Part shown: positions 9,077 to 17,769 of the stretch, piece after piece
Position numbering within the stretch: position 1 is the first letter of the stretch
How the letters are laid out: each line of letters begins with the position of its first letter
From: JAEUMD01 sp964559355
GTDB lineage: Bacteria > Pseudomonadota > Alphaproteobacteria > Rhizobiales > Hyphomicrobiaceae
DNA length: 32,552 bases
Direction of reading: 5' to 3'
Assembly (NCBI GenBank): GCA_964559355.1
Contig: CAZLHQ010000021.1
Location: 1-32,552, forward strand
Notes under the pieces: generated by a model
What the model saw: only the letters and a program-made list of their open reading frames with translations
Databases searched by the model: none
Told to the model about the DNA's origin: nothing
Program-made: the position numbers and the translations under genes

Positions 9077-9253
9077 TTTTGGTGTTTCCCTTGTTGCGTT
9101 GTCGGCGGCGCCTTGCCGGCGATATTTCTTCGCCGTTCCAAGAACAGTCCGAAGCTAACGAGGGTGGTGGAGTTGAGAACTTGCTACAGATCAGCTTGAG
9201 CAAGAAAAACGCAGTGCAACAAGCAAGTTGCAGCGCCGCATGACGAGATATTC

Positions 9254-9269
9254 TGTGACTGTCGTCACA
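9254..9269. promoter_or_regulatory. CRP/FNR-type palindrome upstream of the permease gene
   Basis: The site reads TGTGA-CTGTCG-TCACA, an exact match to the textbook CRP pattern TGTGA-N6-TCACA. It lies 178 bases before the start codon of the minus-strand permease and just beyond the 3' end of the gene at 9362–9985. The rest of the 285-base gap (9077–9361) shows no other gene. Which CRP/FNR-family protein would bind it is unknown. Confidence 0.5.
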
Positions 9270-9361
9270 ATAACTTGGCGCTATTGGCCCAATTGCACAC
9301 GCACACGCACCAACACCGACTGCATGTCAGCGCTTGGACGCGACTTGTTCGCGCGCATGTT

Positions 9362-9985
9362 TCAGTGACGGGAGATAATCTTGCTATCCTCGCGGACGAT
9401 CTGTGCGCGTGGCGATGTAAAGTCCAGCGTCAAGCTGGCGGAACCGCGGCCGCGCGAGACGCGCTTTCCCGAGCGCACCTCGAAGGTGTACTCGAAAACG
9501 ACATCGACGAACTTCGGGCCAATCGAGTCGCGCACGACCTCGATGGTATCGGGAACGACATCGAAGCGGCGCTTCGGCCACCTCTTGACATAAGCGAGCT
9601 TGTCGCGCGCGACATCCTCGCGGCTCTTGGCCGCCTCGCCGTTGTAGGCAACTGTCGGCGCATAGAGCTCGGCGATCTCCGCGGCCGTCAATTCCTCGCC
9701 CGTGAGGTAGAAGCCGACGATGAAACGCACCATCGCCTCGGCCAGCACCGTATCTTCCACTTCGTCGATATCAGGCTGTGGCTGCCCCTGATCGAATTCC
9801 GGTGAATCGGGCGGCAATGTGCGGGGGGATGTAGCGGCAGGCGAGGATGGGGCGGCAACCTGCGGGGAAGCATGAGCCCCAGTCATCGTCGCTTGAAGGC
9901 CGACGTGAAGCCCGACGGCCAACGCCACGGCAAGCGCGGTAAAAATCATTTTCGCGACGACATTCCTGCTGGCGCGCTCTTGCAT
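9362..9985 (-). CDS. Exported or membrane-anchored NTF2-like (SnoaL-type) hypothetical protein
   Basis: A 207-residue protein not recognised beyond its fold type. The start at 9985 has AGGAG nine bases upstream. The open frame continues to 10114, but those residues precede the ribosome-binding site. An N-terminal hydrophobic stretch (AKMIFTALAVALAVGLHVGL) is a signal peptide or anchor. A proline/serine/alanine linker follows, then a domain of about 130 residues (VLAEAMVRFIVGFYLTGEE … VAYNGEAAKSREDVARDKLAYVKRWPKRRFDV … GSASLTLDF) whose pattern suits an NTF2-like cone fold. No catalytic residues can be named. It follows the beta-barrel gene on the same strand after 138 bases, so both may act in the envelope. 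Confidence 0.65.
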   Translation of the reverse strand: MQERASRNVVAKMIFTALAVALAVGLHVGLQATMTGAHASPQVAAPSSPAATSPRTLPPDSPEFDQGQPQPDIDEVEDTVLAEAMVRFIVGFYLTGEELTAAEIAELYAPTVAYNGEAAKSREDVARDKLAYVKRWPKRRFDVVPDTIEVVRDSIGPKFVDVVFEYTFEVRSGKRVSRGRGSASLTLDFTSPRAQIVREDSKIISRH

Positions 9986-10123
9986 TCGGCGACACTCCTG
10001 AGCCTCATGCAACCATAGCACGCTTCGCGACCACCACAGCGTCGCCGATCCGATACCCCCGGAAAATATTCGCACCGCGCAACCGGCGAACCGATGCGGC
10101 CATTTCGGCCACATGACTTCGGC

Positions 10124-11812
10124 TCAGCGACGAATCTTCATGCCGAAATGAATTTCATCAGACGTGTAATCGGCATCCACGGAAGTCGAATCGAAGATGG
10201 TGTGGCGGTAGCGGCTGAACAGCGTTGCTTCCCGCGACAGGTAATATTCGACTCCGAGATCACCTCGCCATTCGTTCTCGTCGATGTCGACGCCCTGGTA
10301 GTCCTGATCGGTATACGTGACGCCGGCCGTGCCTATCAGATGACGGCGGAAGGCATGCCGCAACTCGACGCCCGCGGAGCGCGAGAACACGCCGCCCGAG
10401 CCTGCCGTAGTCGTTTCCGACACATCCGAGCGGGCATTGAACGACAGCGTCGTGAGCTCGCTCAGGCGCCAGGCAACGTTGGCGTCGAGAATGATGCCCT
10501 CGATCGGCTGCAGCCGATCGTCCTGCGGCGTCTGAATGCCGTAGCCCAGCGCCATCTCGCCACGCAGAATCTTGCTGGTGCTGCCGAACGACACGCCGAC
10601 CCGGTAGCGCTGCCCGTCGGAGTCGCGGATGATTCCGTCCGATTGCGCCGCGACGTCGTAGCGGCGCTGATTGACGACCACTTCCACAAAGCCGGTCAGC
10701 GTCGGCTTGAACTCCCAGCTTGCGCGCACGGTTTCTTCAGTCGCCGTATAGTCGCGATCGGCATTGGACTGTGTCACCCCACCGACATCAACATCGGAAT
10801 ATTTGTAGTCGGATACCGAGCCACGCAGTTGCAGCGAGAGCCGGTTGAAGCGATGGGTGAGGGTTGCGCCGGCCCGGTCGAGCGTGAGGTTGGCGCGATC
10901 GCCGGCCGCGTTGGCATCGATTGCCGAGCGACTCTCCTGTGAGACATCGCGCGATACGAACGCCTGCAGGTTGGTGCGGCGCGTGAAGTCGAGCCTGCCG
11001 CGCGCCTCGAACTGATAGGCCTTGTCGTTTTCGCTATCGAGTTCGTTGAAGAAGCTCAAGGTCGAGCCGGCGCGAAACTCGAGCGCGTGGCGCTTCCAAT
11101 CCGAAACAAAGCGGGCGGAGGGGCGGAAATCGAAAGCGTAGTCCGATTGCGGTGTGGATGAGCGCAGCACGTTGGAATACCAGCTGCCGCCAAACTCGGC
11201 CTCCGGAAACAGCACGAAGCTGCCGATTCGGATGCCGATCGGATCGTAGGGTTCCTGTTTGAACAGGCGGCGCGTGCGCCGGTCGTCCAGCGGATCGATG
11301 TCCTCGATCTGGAACAGCATCGGATCATAGCCCGCCGCCGGGCTCTCGAAGGCGGCAATATCCTCGGCCGGGCGGGTATCGATGGTCAGTGGATCGACGC
11401 CGTCGCGCACGGGCTCGGGCTCAGCGGATGCAACGATGCCGTCGCGCGCCACACGCGGCTCGGACGGATAGGAAAGGTCGCCATCGCGCAACGCGGGGCG
11501 CTGCCCATCCGTCGCCTGCTGTTCGTTATCGGGATCGGCTTCTTTCGGGTCCTCGGTCGGGTCGTCGCTGGGGATGATCGACGGTAGATCGGGGGCGGTC
11601 TCGCTATCGTCGGGCATGGGCCGCGTCAGGCTCTCGCCGCGCCGGGGAGTACTTGGCCCGCTGGGATTATCGGGCACGGTGACACCCTGCTGGGCGGCTG
11701 CCTGCTGGGGGACAGCCAGCCAGACCGCCGCGGACGCCAGCGCCAGTGCGGCCGTGCCCAGAGCCTGCGAAAGACTGAAACGAATGCGGGAGGTCACGGG
11801 AGGCGCGTCCAT
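10124..11812 (-). CDS. Outer-membrane beta-barrel protein (BBP2-like)
   Basis: A 562-residue outer-membrane protein. The ATG at 11812 has AGGG upstream and yields a signal peptide (SLSQALGTAALALASAAVWLAVPQQAAAQQ). A GTG at 11842 is an alternative. Residues about 40–170 are acidic, proline-rich and unstructured (DDPTEDPKEADPDNEQQ). From about residue 190 to the end the sequence alternates polar and aromatic/hydrophobic residues in strand-length blocks, such as FGGSWYSNVLRSS, HALEFRAGSTLSFF, YRVGVSFGSTSKILRGEMALGYG and VEYYLSREATLFSRYRHTIF. It ends DEIHFGMKIRR, typical of a closing barrel strand. It resembles the putative beta-barrel porin 2 family, whose function is unknown; some members are near polysaccharide genes. 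kpsF is divergent from it. Confidence 0.8.
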   Translation of the reverse strand: MDAPPVTSRIRFSLSQALGTAALALASAAVWLAVPQQAAAQQGVTVPDNPSGPSTPRRGESLTRPMPDDSETAPDLPSIIPSDDPTEDPKEADPDNEQQATDGQRPALRDGDLSYPSEPRVARDGIVASAEPEPVRDGVDPLTIDTRPAEDIAAFESPAAGYDPMLFQIEDIDPLDDRRTRRLFKQEPYDPIGIRIGSFVLFPEAEFGGSWYSNVLRSSTPQSDYAFDFRPSARFVSDWKRHALEFRAGSTLSFFNELDSENDKAYQFEARGRLDFTRRTNLQAFVSRDVSQESRSAIDANAAGDRANLTLDRAGATLTHRFNRLSLQLRGSVSDYKYSDVDVGGVTQSNADRDYTATEETVRASWEFKPTLTGFVEVVVNQRRYDVAAQSDGIIRDSDGQRYRVGVSFGSTSKILRGEMALGYGIQTPQDDRLQPIEGIILDANVAWRLSELTTLSFNARSDVSETTTAGSGGVFSRSAGVELRHAFRRHLIGTAGVTYTDQDYQGVDIDENEWRGDLGVEYYLSREATLFSRYRHTIFDSTSVDADYTSDEIHFGMKIRR

Positions 11813-12115
11813 TTGAGGCCCTGAAAGCTGGCGAGAACGCACGACTGTCGCGCTACGACCCTAAAAAGATCCGGTTAACGGGCATTTAAGCGCCTGCCGC
11901 CGGTGGACCTGGAGACCGCCACCTCGCCATGCCCCCGATGTCGCGAAACGCAAGTCCGTGTTGCCGTGCCCACCAGAGCCCTTTGCATCGCTGACGGGTG
12001 CGGTTAGGCTCCCGCATCCTGATTCCGCTCCAGCGGTGAAGGGGCGTCGTGAACGTTGCGAGCCAACAGGGGCGGTGACGGGAGGCGGACCGCGCGGCCG
12101 CTGCGAAAGGGACAA
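11813..12115. other. Divergent promoter gap between the beta-barrel gene and kpsF
   Basis: This 303-base gap must hold promoters for both genes. I see no convincing −35/−10 pair, riboswitch or operator. Short open frames here are weak and not supported by a ribosome-binding site. Confidence 0.5.
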
Positions 12116-13144
12116 ATGAGCCGGACATCAGCAATGACGTCATCTGTCATGACACCTGACGACGAAGCAGCCAGCGCGCTCAACGCCGCCGCCGGCTCGG
12201 CCATGCGCACTCTGGCCATGGAGGGGGACGGGCTCGCCCTGCTGCGCGACGCGATTGCCGGCGCCTTGTCGCAACGCTTCGCCAATGCCGTCGGCCTGCT
12301 GCGCAACGCTCGTGGCCGCGTCATCGTCACCGGCGTCGGCAAGAGCGGCCATGTCGGCCAGAAGATCGCCGCGACATTCGCTTCGACCGGCACGCCTGCG
12401 TTTTTCGTGCATCCGACCGAGGCCTCGCACGGCGACCTCGGCATGATTACCAACGACGACGTGATCCTGGCCCTGTCGTGGTCCGGCGAGACGGTCGAGT
12501 TGAAAAACATTCTGACATACTCGCGCCGCTTCACCGTGCCATTGATCGCCGTCACGTCGCGCAATGATTCCGCGCTTGGCCAGAACGCCGACGTGGTGTT
12601 GGAGCTGCCGCGCGCCAAGGAGGCGTGCCCGCATGGGCTGGCGCCGACGACCTCGACCACGATGCAGCTTGCCATTGGCGATTGTCTGGCCATCGCTCTG
12701 CTCGAGGCGAAGGGATTCACCGCGCACGATTTTCGCGTGTTCCATCCAGGCGGCTCGCTTGGCGCCAGCCTGAAGCACGTCTCCGACTTGATGCACAAGG
12801 GTGCCGAGCTGCCGCTGGCCGCGCCGAGTGACCGCATGGACGCCGCCCTCGTCGTCATGACCACCAGGGCGTTTGGCTGTCTCGGCATCGTCGATGACGC
12901 CGGTCATCTGATGGGCATCATCACCGATGGCGACTTGCGCCGCCATATGGGGAACGACCTCGTCTCGCGCACTACCGCCGACATCATGACGCGCAAGCCC
13001 AAGACCACCAGCCCCGATCAACTCGCGTCCGCTGCACTCGAAATGATGAATGCTGCCCGCATCACGGCGCTGTTCGTGGTTGCCGACGGCAAGCCGGTCG
13101 GCATCGTGCACGTGCACGATTTCCTGCGCGCCGGCGTGGTGTGA
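12116..13144 (+). CDS. kpsF: D-arabinose 5-phosphate isomerase (KpsF/KdsD family)
   Basis: A 342-residue enzyme converting ribulose-5-phosphate to arabinose-5-phosphate, the first step toward Kdo for LPS. The SIS domain (about 45–200) has VTGVGKSGHVGQKIAATFASTGTPAFFVHPTEASHGD and LSWSGETVELK, with the histidines and Ser/Thr loops expected for the isomerase. FRVFHPGGSLG closes the domain. Two CBS domains follow (about 215–340: VSDLMHKGAELPL… GIITDGDLRRHM and DIMTRKPKT… GIVHVHDFLRAG), as in full-length KdsD/KpsF. The ATG at 12116 has AAAGGGA upstream; internal ATGs at codons 7 and 12 are possible. With galE and galU nearby it fits surface-sugar synthesis. Confidence 0.95.
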   Translation: MSRTSAMTSSVMTPDDEAASALNAAAGSAMRTLAMEGDGLALLRDAIAGALSQRFANAVGLLRNARGRVIVTGVGKSGHVGQKIAATFASTGTPAFFVHPTEASHGDLGMITNDDVILALSWSGETVELKNILTYSRRFTVPLIAVTSRNDSALGQNADVVLELPRAKEACPHGLAPTTSTTMQLAIGDCLAIALLEAKGFTAHDFRVFHPGGSLGASLKHVSDLMHKGAELPLAAPSDRMDAALVVMTTRAFGCLGIVDDAGHLMGIITDGDLRRHMGNDLVSRTTADIMTRKPKTTSPDQLASAALEMMNAARITALFVVADGKPVGIVHVHDFLRAGVV

Positions 13145-13176
13145 AGCACCACTTCAGCCCTTGATCGGAAGCGTTT

Positions 13177-13635
13177 TCACTCGGCTCGTTCGACGCGCAG
13201 CACCGAGCCGCTGCAACCGGTGACGCGAATGCGCGTGCCCGCAGGGCAATCGGGCCCCTCGATAATCCACCAGCCGCCATTGAGCCGCACGCGGCCGCGG
13301 CCTGCAACAATATCGGAATCGAGAACCGCACTGCGGCCGATGAGCTTTGCGGCGGGAGTGTTGAGCGCCGGCTCTTCGCTGTGCTTGCTGCAAACGCGGT
13401 GCAACCAGATGTCGCTCAACAGATCGATCAAAAGAAGCAGTGCGCCGGCTGCGAGCCACCAGCCACCACCTTGTTCGCCGCGCACGATCCGCACCAGGCC
13501 AACCAGACCGGCCAGGCCACCGACGAACGGCAGCACGAGACTGATCGTCGCCACCAGCCAGATCAAGTCGTCGGGCGGCTTCTTTCGCGGGCTATTCGTC
13601 GGCGTCGGCACGCTCCACCACCAGCGCGGTGCCAT
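13177..13635 (-). CDS. NfeD-like membrane protein (second tandem copy)
   Basis: A 152-residue protein if it starts at the ATG at 13635, which has AAGGTGG about ten bases upstream. A GTG at 13611 is also possible. It has two hydrophobic segments (IWLVATISLVLPFVGGLAGLVGLV and WWLAAGALLLLIDLL) and a C-terminal OB-fold of NfeD type: LIGRSAVLDSDIVAGRGRVRLNGGWWIIEGPDCPAGTRIRVTGCSGSVLRVE. Its start overlaps the end of the upstream NfeD gene by about 44 bases, suggesting translational coupling. NfeD proteins partner SPFH/stomatin proteins in membrane-domain organisation. The transmembrane part differs from its neighbour, while the OB-folds are clearly related. It carries three cysteines near the centre and C terminus. 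I am fairly sure of the family, less of the exact start. Confidence 0.78.
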   Translation of the reverse strand: MAPRWWWSVPTPTNSPRKKPPDDLIWLVATISLVLPFVGGLAGLVGLVRIVRGEQGGGWWLAAGALLLLIDLLSDIWLHRVCSKHSEEPALNTPAAKLIGRSAVLDSDIVAGRGRVRLNGGWWIIEGPDCPAGTRIRVTGCSGSVLRVERAE

Positions 13636-14056
13636 CGACACCGACCACCTTGACCCGTGCGCCGACCTGCGCGTCCTCGCCCTCCGCGTGCCACACCGTA
13701 TCTCCGACGCGGACTTTGCCGCGGCCCTGGCGGATCGCTTCTGTCACAGTGAGGATGCGGCCGATGTATTGCGCGCCGCGCACGTTGAGTTCAGGCTCGT
13801 CGCTCTTGACGGACTTGGGATCGGCAAAGCGGCGAACGAGAAAGACCGTTGCCATGGCAATCAACGCGAACGCGATCAATTGCCACTGCCATATGATGCC
13901 GGACGCGACCGCGATAATGCCGACGATGATGGCAGCAAGGCCGAACCAGAGAAAATGCACGCCCGGCACGATGGTCTCGAGCACGAACAACACAACCGCG
14001 ACGATGAACCAAGTCCAAGGCCCCAGGTTCCACAAGAAGTCGCTCAACGATGACAT
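13592..14056 (-). CDS. NfeD family protein, partner of the SPFH protein
   Basis: A 154-residue short NfeD protein. Start 14056 is chosen because AGGAG sits seven bases upstream (CTCAGGAGCTGAGA). Three hydrophobic helices fill residues about 10–85 (WTWFIVAVVLFVLETIVPG, HFLWFGLAAIIVGIIAVASG, WQLIAFALIAMATVFLVRR). The OB-fold is at about 100–150, with QYIGRILTVTEAIRQGRGKVRVGDTVWHAEG and GARVKVVGVDGTALVVER. It lacks the protease domain of long NfeD (1510-type) proteins. The upstream gene is a stomatin/QmcA protein 140 bases away on the same strand, the same pairing as qmcA–ybbK in E. coli and many other bacteria. The pair is thought to act in membrane microdomains and stress tolerance. Confidence 0.92.
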   Translation of the reverse strand: MSSLSDFLWNLGPWTWFIVAVVLFVLETIVPGVHFLWFGLAAIIVGIIAVASGIIWQWQLIAFALIAMATVFLVRRFADPKSVKSDEPELNVRGAQYIGRILTVTEAIRQGRGKVRVGDTVWHAEGEDAQVGARVKVVGVDGTALVVERADADE

Positions 14057-14196
14057 TCTCAGCTCCTGAGCTTGGCGCACGCACAGCGGGCATCATGCCC
14101 GATTGATCCTAAACGTCCTTTAAGGCGACACGAAGCGCCCGGAGTGCACAGGCTCCAGACGCTTCGCAGTTGTATCGGCCTCGCGGCATGCGCCCA

Positions 14197-15165
14197 TCAC
14201 GCGCGCGGAACGCCGGATGTGCCGCGCGGGGCTGCAGCGTTGCCGGAGAACGCCTCACCTGTGATCTGCGCAAGCCCTGCAAGCGAACCGATCACCGAGG
14301 AGGCTTCCAGCGGCATCATGATGATTTTCTGATTGGGCGCCTTGGCGAGAGACTCCAGCGCCTTCACATAGTTGTTGGCGACGAAGTAGTTGATCGCCTG
14401 CACGTTGCCGCCTGCGATCGCCTCCGACACCATGCGGGTGGCAGCCGCTTCGGCTTCGGCTGCACGCTCACGCGCCTCGGCATCACGGAACGCGGCTTCC
14501 TTGCGGCCCTCGGCTTCGAGCACCGCCGACTGCTTCTTGCCTTCGGCTTCCAGAATGGCCGCCTGCCGCTCGCCCTCGGCCTCGAGAATTTGCGCGCGCT
14601 TCTCACGCTCGGCCTTCATCTGGCGGGCCATCGCATCGACCAGATCACGCGGCGGCGCGATATCCTTGATCTCGATGCGCGTGACCTTGACGCCCCAGGA
14701 CTCGGTCGCGGCATCGACCACTTCGAGCAGCTTGGCGTTGATGTGGTCGCGGTTGGAGAGCAACTCGTCCAGATCCATCGAGCCCATGACGGTACGGATG
14801 TTGGTCATCGTCAGGTTGACGATCGAGTGCTCGAGCAAGTCGACTTCATAGGCGGCCCGCGCGGCGTTCAACACCTGAAAGAAGGTGACGCCGTCGACGC
14901 GCACCATGGCGTTGTCCCGGGTGATGACATCCTGGCTCGGGATATCGATCACCTGCTCTTTCATGTTCATGCGGTAGCCGACACGCTCCATCACCGGCAC
15001 CAGCAAGGCGAGGCCCGGCGTCAGCGTGCGCGTGTAGCGGCCGAAGTTTTCGACCGTGTAATTGAAGCCCTGCGGCACAACCTTCACGGAAGACCACAGC
15101 ACCACAATTATGAAGAGAATGGCAATGAGGCCGATCACCTCGAACCCGCCGAATGGGGCATTCAT
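14197..15165 (-). CDS. SPFH/Band 7 stomatin-like membrane protein (QmcA-like)
   Basis: A 322-residue membrane-anchored SPFH protein. An N-terminal helix (FEVIGLIAILFIIVVLWSSVKVV) is followed directly by the Band 7 domain (VVPQGFNYTVENFGRYTRTLTPGLALLVPVMERVGYRMNMKEQVIDIPSQDVITRDN … VDGVTFFQV). A long charged coiled coil follows with repeats of (I/V)LEAEG (about 205–245). The C-terminal part has NYFVANNYVKALESLAKAPNQKIIMMPLEASS, typical of the QmcA/paraslipin group. The family assembles into large ring-like complexes in the inner membrane and often holds FtsH. The ATG at 15165 has GGAGAAAGC upstream. It heads a probable operon with two NfeD genes. The 289 bases before it (15166–15454) hold its promoter region and no other visible gene. 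Confidence 0.95.
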   Translation of the reverse strand: MNAPFGGFEVIGLIAILFIIVVLWSSVKVVPQGFNYTVENFGRYTRTLTPGLALLVPVMERVGYRMNMKEQVIDIPSQDVITRDNAMVRVDGVTFFQVLNAARAAYEVDLLEHSIVNLTMTNIRTVMGSMDLDELLSNRDHINAKLLEVVDAATESWGVKVTRIEIKDIAPPRDLVDAMARQMKAEREKRAQILEAEGERQAAILEAEGKKQSAVLEAEGRKEAAFRDAEARERAAEAEAAATRMVSEAIAGGNVQAINYFVANNYVKALESLAKAPNQKIIMMPLEASSVIGSLAGLAQITGEAFSGNAAAPRGTSGVPRA

Positions 15166-15454
15166 GGGCTTTCTCCAGATTGAAAATCACCGAATCGCAG
15201 GCGACTGTGTTTGGCACACTTCGCAGTAAACTGAGAAGACAACGTAAATAAACCGTTGCCATCCCGGCATCGCGGTCAGAATTTGTCCCGCCCGAATCTA
15301 CAACCTCACAAAAATTCCCAAAAAACTCCTCGATCCTGGAAATCCTGTTGCGCTTCGGATTCTACATTTCACAAATCCATGGCCAAATCTGGCCGGAAAA
15401 TCGCAATCGTTCCGATGTGACGCCGAGCCTCGCCGCCGATCGCCTCCCGCCGCA

Positions 15455-16516
15455 TCAAATCCAACCGGAAAGCTCTCGCCGGACCACCGTCTCGATCACA
15501 TCCAGCCCCTCGGACGTCGCATTCAATGCCGGCAAATAGGCGAACTTCTCGCCGCCGTTGTGCATGAAAATCTCGCGATTTTCGCCATCCAACTCTTCCA
15601 GCGTTTCCAGGCAATCGGCAGAAAACCCGGGCGCCACCAGCGCGATTTTCTTGACCCCTTCTTTTGCAAGCCGCTCCACCGTGAAATCGGTATACGGCTG
15701 CAGCCATACATCGTTGCCGAAACGCGACTGAAACGTCGTCAGCCACTTCTCAGGCGAAACTTGAAGCCGTTCGCGAAGCAGCCGCGAGGTTTTCTGGCAT
15801 TGGCAATGATAGGGGTCGCCCTTATGCAAATACTTTTCCGGCATGCCATGGAACGTGGCGATTATTTTTTCTGGAACGAAGTCGAGCTTGGCCAGATCCC
15901 GTTCCATTGAACGCGCCACGGCGTCGATGTAGACGGGATCCTCGAAGAAGGCTGGGGCCACGCGCACGGCAGGTTGCCAGCGCATCTTGATGAGCGCGCG
16001 GAACGCCTCGTCGCATGCCGTCGCCGAGGTTGCAGCCGCATACTGGGGATAGAGCGGCACCAGCAGGATGCGATCGCAGCCTTGTTGCATCAGCCATTGA
16101 ATTCGACTCTCGGTCGATGGGTTGGCGTAGCGCATCGCCCAATCGACGACGATACGCTCGCCAGCGGCAAGGCGCTTGCTCAACTGCTCGCCCTGCGAGC
16201 GCGTAATGGTCTTGAGCGGGCCCTCGTCCAACTCCTTGTTCCAGATCGTCTCATAGTCCTTGCCCTTTCTGGACGGGCGGACCGTGAGGATGATCAGGTT
16301 CAGGATCGGCCACCATTTCCACCTGGGCTCCTCGATGACGCGCGTATCTGAAAGAAACTGCTTGAGATAGCGCCGCATCGGCCAATAGCTGGTCGCATCG
16401 GGCGTGCCCAGGTTGAGCAACAGCACACCGATGCGCCCATACGCGACACGGGGATGGTCGGCAGGCCAATGCGCGCGATCATTCGAGGTCGCGTTGGGCG
16501 TCGTCGTGGTCGTCAT
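15455..16516 (-). CDS. hemH: Ferrochelatase
   Basis: A 353-residue enzyme inserting Fe2+ into protoporphyrin IX, the last step of protoheme synthesis, at the membrane face. It has VLLLNLGTPDATSYWPMRRYLKQFLSD at about 31–56, LVPLYPQYAAATSA near 152, FHGMPEKYLHKGDPY with the metal-handling His223, and VAPGFSADCLETLEELDGENREIF with the acidic cluster near 300. The ATG at 16516 has AAGGAG nine bases upstream and gives normal length. The open frame up to 16909 overlaps the CHAD gene in another frame and is not coding. The Cys-ligated [2Fe-2S] tail of animal enzymes is absent. The upstream neighbour on the same strand is a CHAD protein. Confidence 0.96.
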   Translation of the reverse strand: MTTTTTPNATSNDRAHWPADHPRVAYGRIGVLLLNLGTPDATSYWPMRRYLKQFLSDTRVIEEPRWKWWPILNLIILTVRPSRKGKDYETIWNKELDEGPLKTITRSQGEQLSKRLAAGERIVVDWAMRYANPSTESRIQWLMQQGCDRILLVPLYPQYAAATSATACDEAFRALIKMRWQPAVRVAPAFFEDPVYIDAVARSMERDLAKLDFVPEKIIATFHGMPEKYLHKGDPYHCQCQKTSRLLRERLQVSPEKWLTTFQSRFGNDVWLQPYTDFTVERLAKEGVKKIALVAPGFSADCLETLEELDGENREIFMHNGGEKFAYLPALNATSEGLDVIETVVRRELSGWI

Positions 16517-16649
16517 GAGCTCTCCTTGGCACCGCCAGCGCACAATAGCGGATCGCGCCGCCAAGTTCGACATGCCGTAGCGATTGGGCCGGTTGCAGGT
16601 GGGGCGCCCGATAAGGGAATAAGCGCATCGATTGCGTCTGCTTGCAGGC

Positions 16650-17666
16650 TCACGCCTGGGTCCGCACCTTGGCGCGCTGCGGCGGCAGACGGCGCGGCTC
16701 GCCGTCACTGGCCGATTTGCCGGCCTTGCGCTGCGCCCGCTCGGCCGCACGGGCCAGCTTGCGCGAGGCCTTTGCCGCCGCCCAATAGGCCTCCATGCGC
16801 GCAACGAATCCGTCTGTCTCTTCGGTAAAGAGCGCCGCACCCTTTGCGTGCAGCTCTGCGCGGAGCTCGCTTTGGCGCGCCTCGGCGGCCTTGATGAGCC
16901 CATCGACACCGGACCGATCCCGCCGCCGCCCCCGGCGCGCCTGCTCGATCAGCACAAAGAGATCGTGATCGGCTCCGAGCAGGTCCGACATTTCCTTGGC
17001 AAGTTGCATGCGCGCCGCGAAGAGATCGGGCCACGCGCGCGACAACAGCCCCATGTGCCGCCAGTGGGCTTGCACGTGCTTGCGCCACTCATGGAACTCT
17101 TCATCGTCACCCGTATCGTAGGCTCGCAGCATCGCCCGCCGCCCGGCGCGATAGCTTCTGGCCACGCCACGCCGCACGACCGAGAAGGATCGCTGCTCGA
17201 GCTTGAGGTCGTCGACCGCCTTTGCCGCCCGCTTCAGCGCCGCGATCGCTTGCGCGACGCCGTCGGGCGCAGCACCTTCACGGGCACGCGATTCACGCGG
17301 CCGCGATTGCGCGTTGAGGCGCGCCTGCTCGGCCAGCGCAAGAGCCGCCGCCCGCGGTTTGCCCGAAGTCGATTTGGAGAGTTCGGTTGCCGTTGCAATC
17401 AGCACGGCCGCATCGCGAACGTCCGAGAGCAGCCGCGCAATTCCCGCAAAGCGCGCGTTCTCGCGCTTGTAGTCGGCCTCCGATAAGCCGGAGCGCAGGA
17501 GCTTGAGGAGCGCACGTATGCGCTTCATTCCTTTGCGTGTTTCGTGGATGGCGGTGGCGCGATCAGCCCCCGTGGACAGCAACTCGATGGCAGTCGCAAT
17601 CTGCTCGTGAACGATCCTGCGCCAACCTTTGTCCACAGGCTCGTCGAACTTCAAGCGATAAGACAT
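16650..17666 (-). CDS. CHAD domain protein
   Basis: A 338-residue, strongly basic helical protein. Two CHAD half-repeats can be seen: HETRKGMKRIRALLKLLR (about 41–58) and FHEWRKHVQAHWRHMGLLSR (about 191–210). Each has the conserved His-x-x-Arg-Lys that lines a positively charged channel. In the family this domain binds polyphosphate and targets proteins to polyP granules. No CYTH (triphosphatase) domain is fused here, so this is a stand-alone CHAD protein. The C-terminal 60 residues are Lys/Arg/Ala-rich (KASRKLARAAERAQRKAGKSASDG) and probably disordered. The ATG at 17666 starts MSYRLKF, a typical CHAD N terminus. It lies between hemH and thiE on the same strand; no polyP kinase is in the window. 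Confidence 0.9.
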   Translation of the reverse strand: MSYRLKFDEPVDKGWRRIVHEQIATAIELLSTGADRATAIHETRKGMKRIRALLKLLRSGLSEADYKRENARFAGIARLLSDVRDAAVLIATATELSKSTSGKPRAAALALAEQARLNAQSRPRESRAREGAAPDGVAQAIAALKRAAKAVDDLKLEQRSFSVVRRGVARSYRAGRRAMLRAYDTGDDEEFHEWRKHVQAHWRHMGLLSRAWPDLFAARMQLAKEMSDLLGADHDLFVLIEQARRGRRRDRSGVDGLIKAAEARQSELRAELHAKGAALFTEETDGFVARMEAYWAAAKASRKLARAAERAQRKAGKSASDGEPRRLPPQRAKVRTQA

Positions 17667-17769
17667 TATGGCACTGCAAGTTGCTGAGGCGTGACAATCT
17701 TAGACAAGCGGCAGGCTAGCGTCATGGGCTGTCACAATCCATGTCGTCGTGTGGTCGCACCCGATACGG

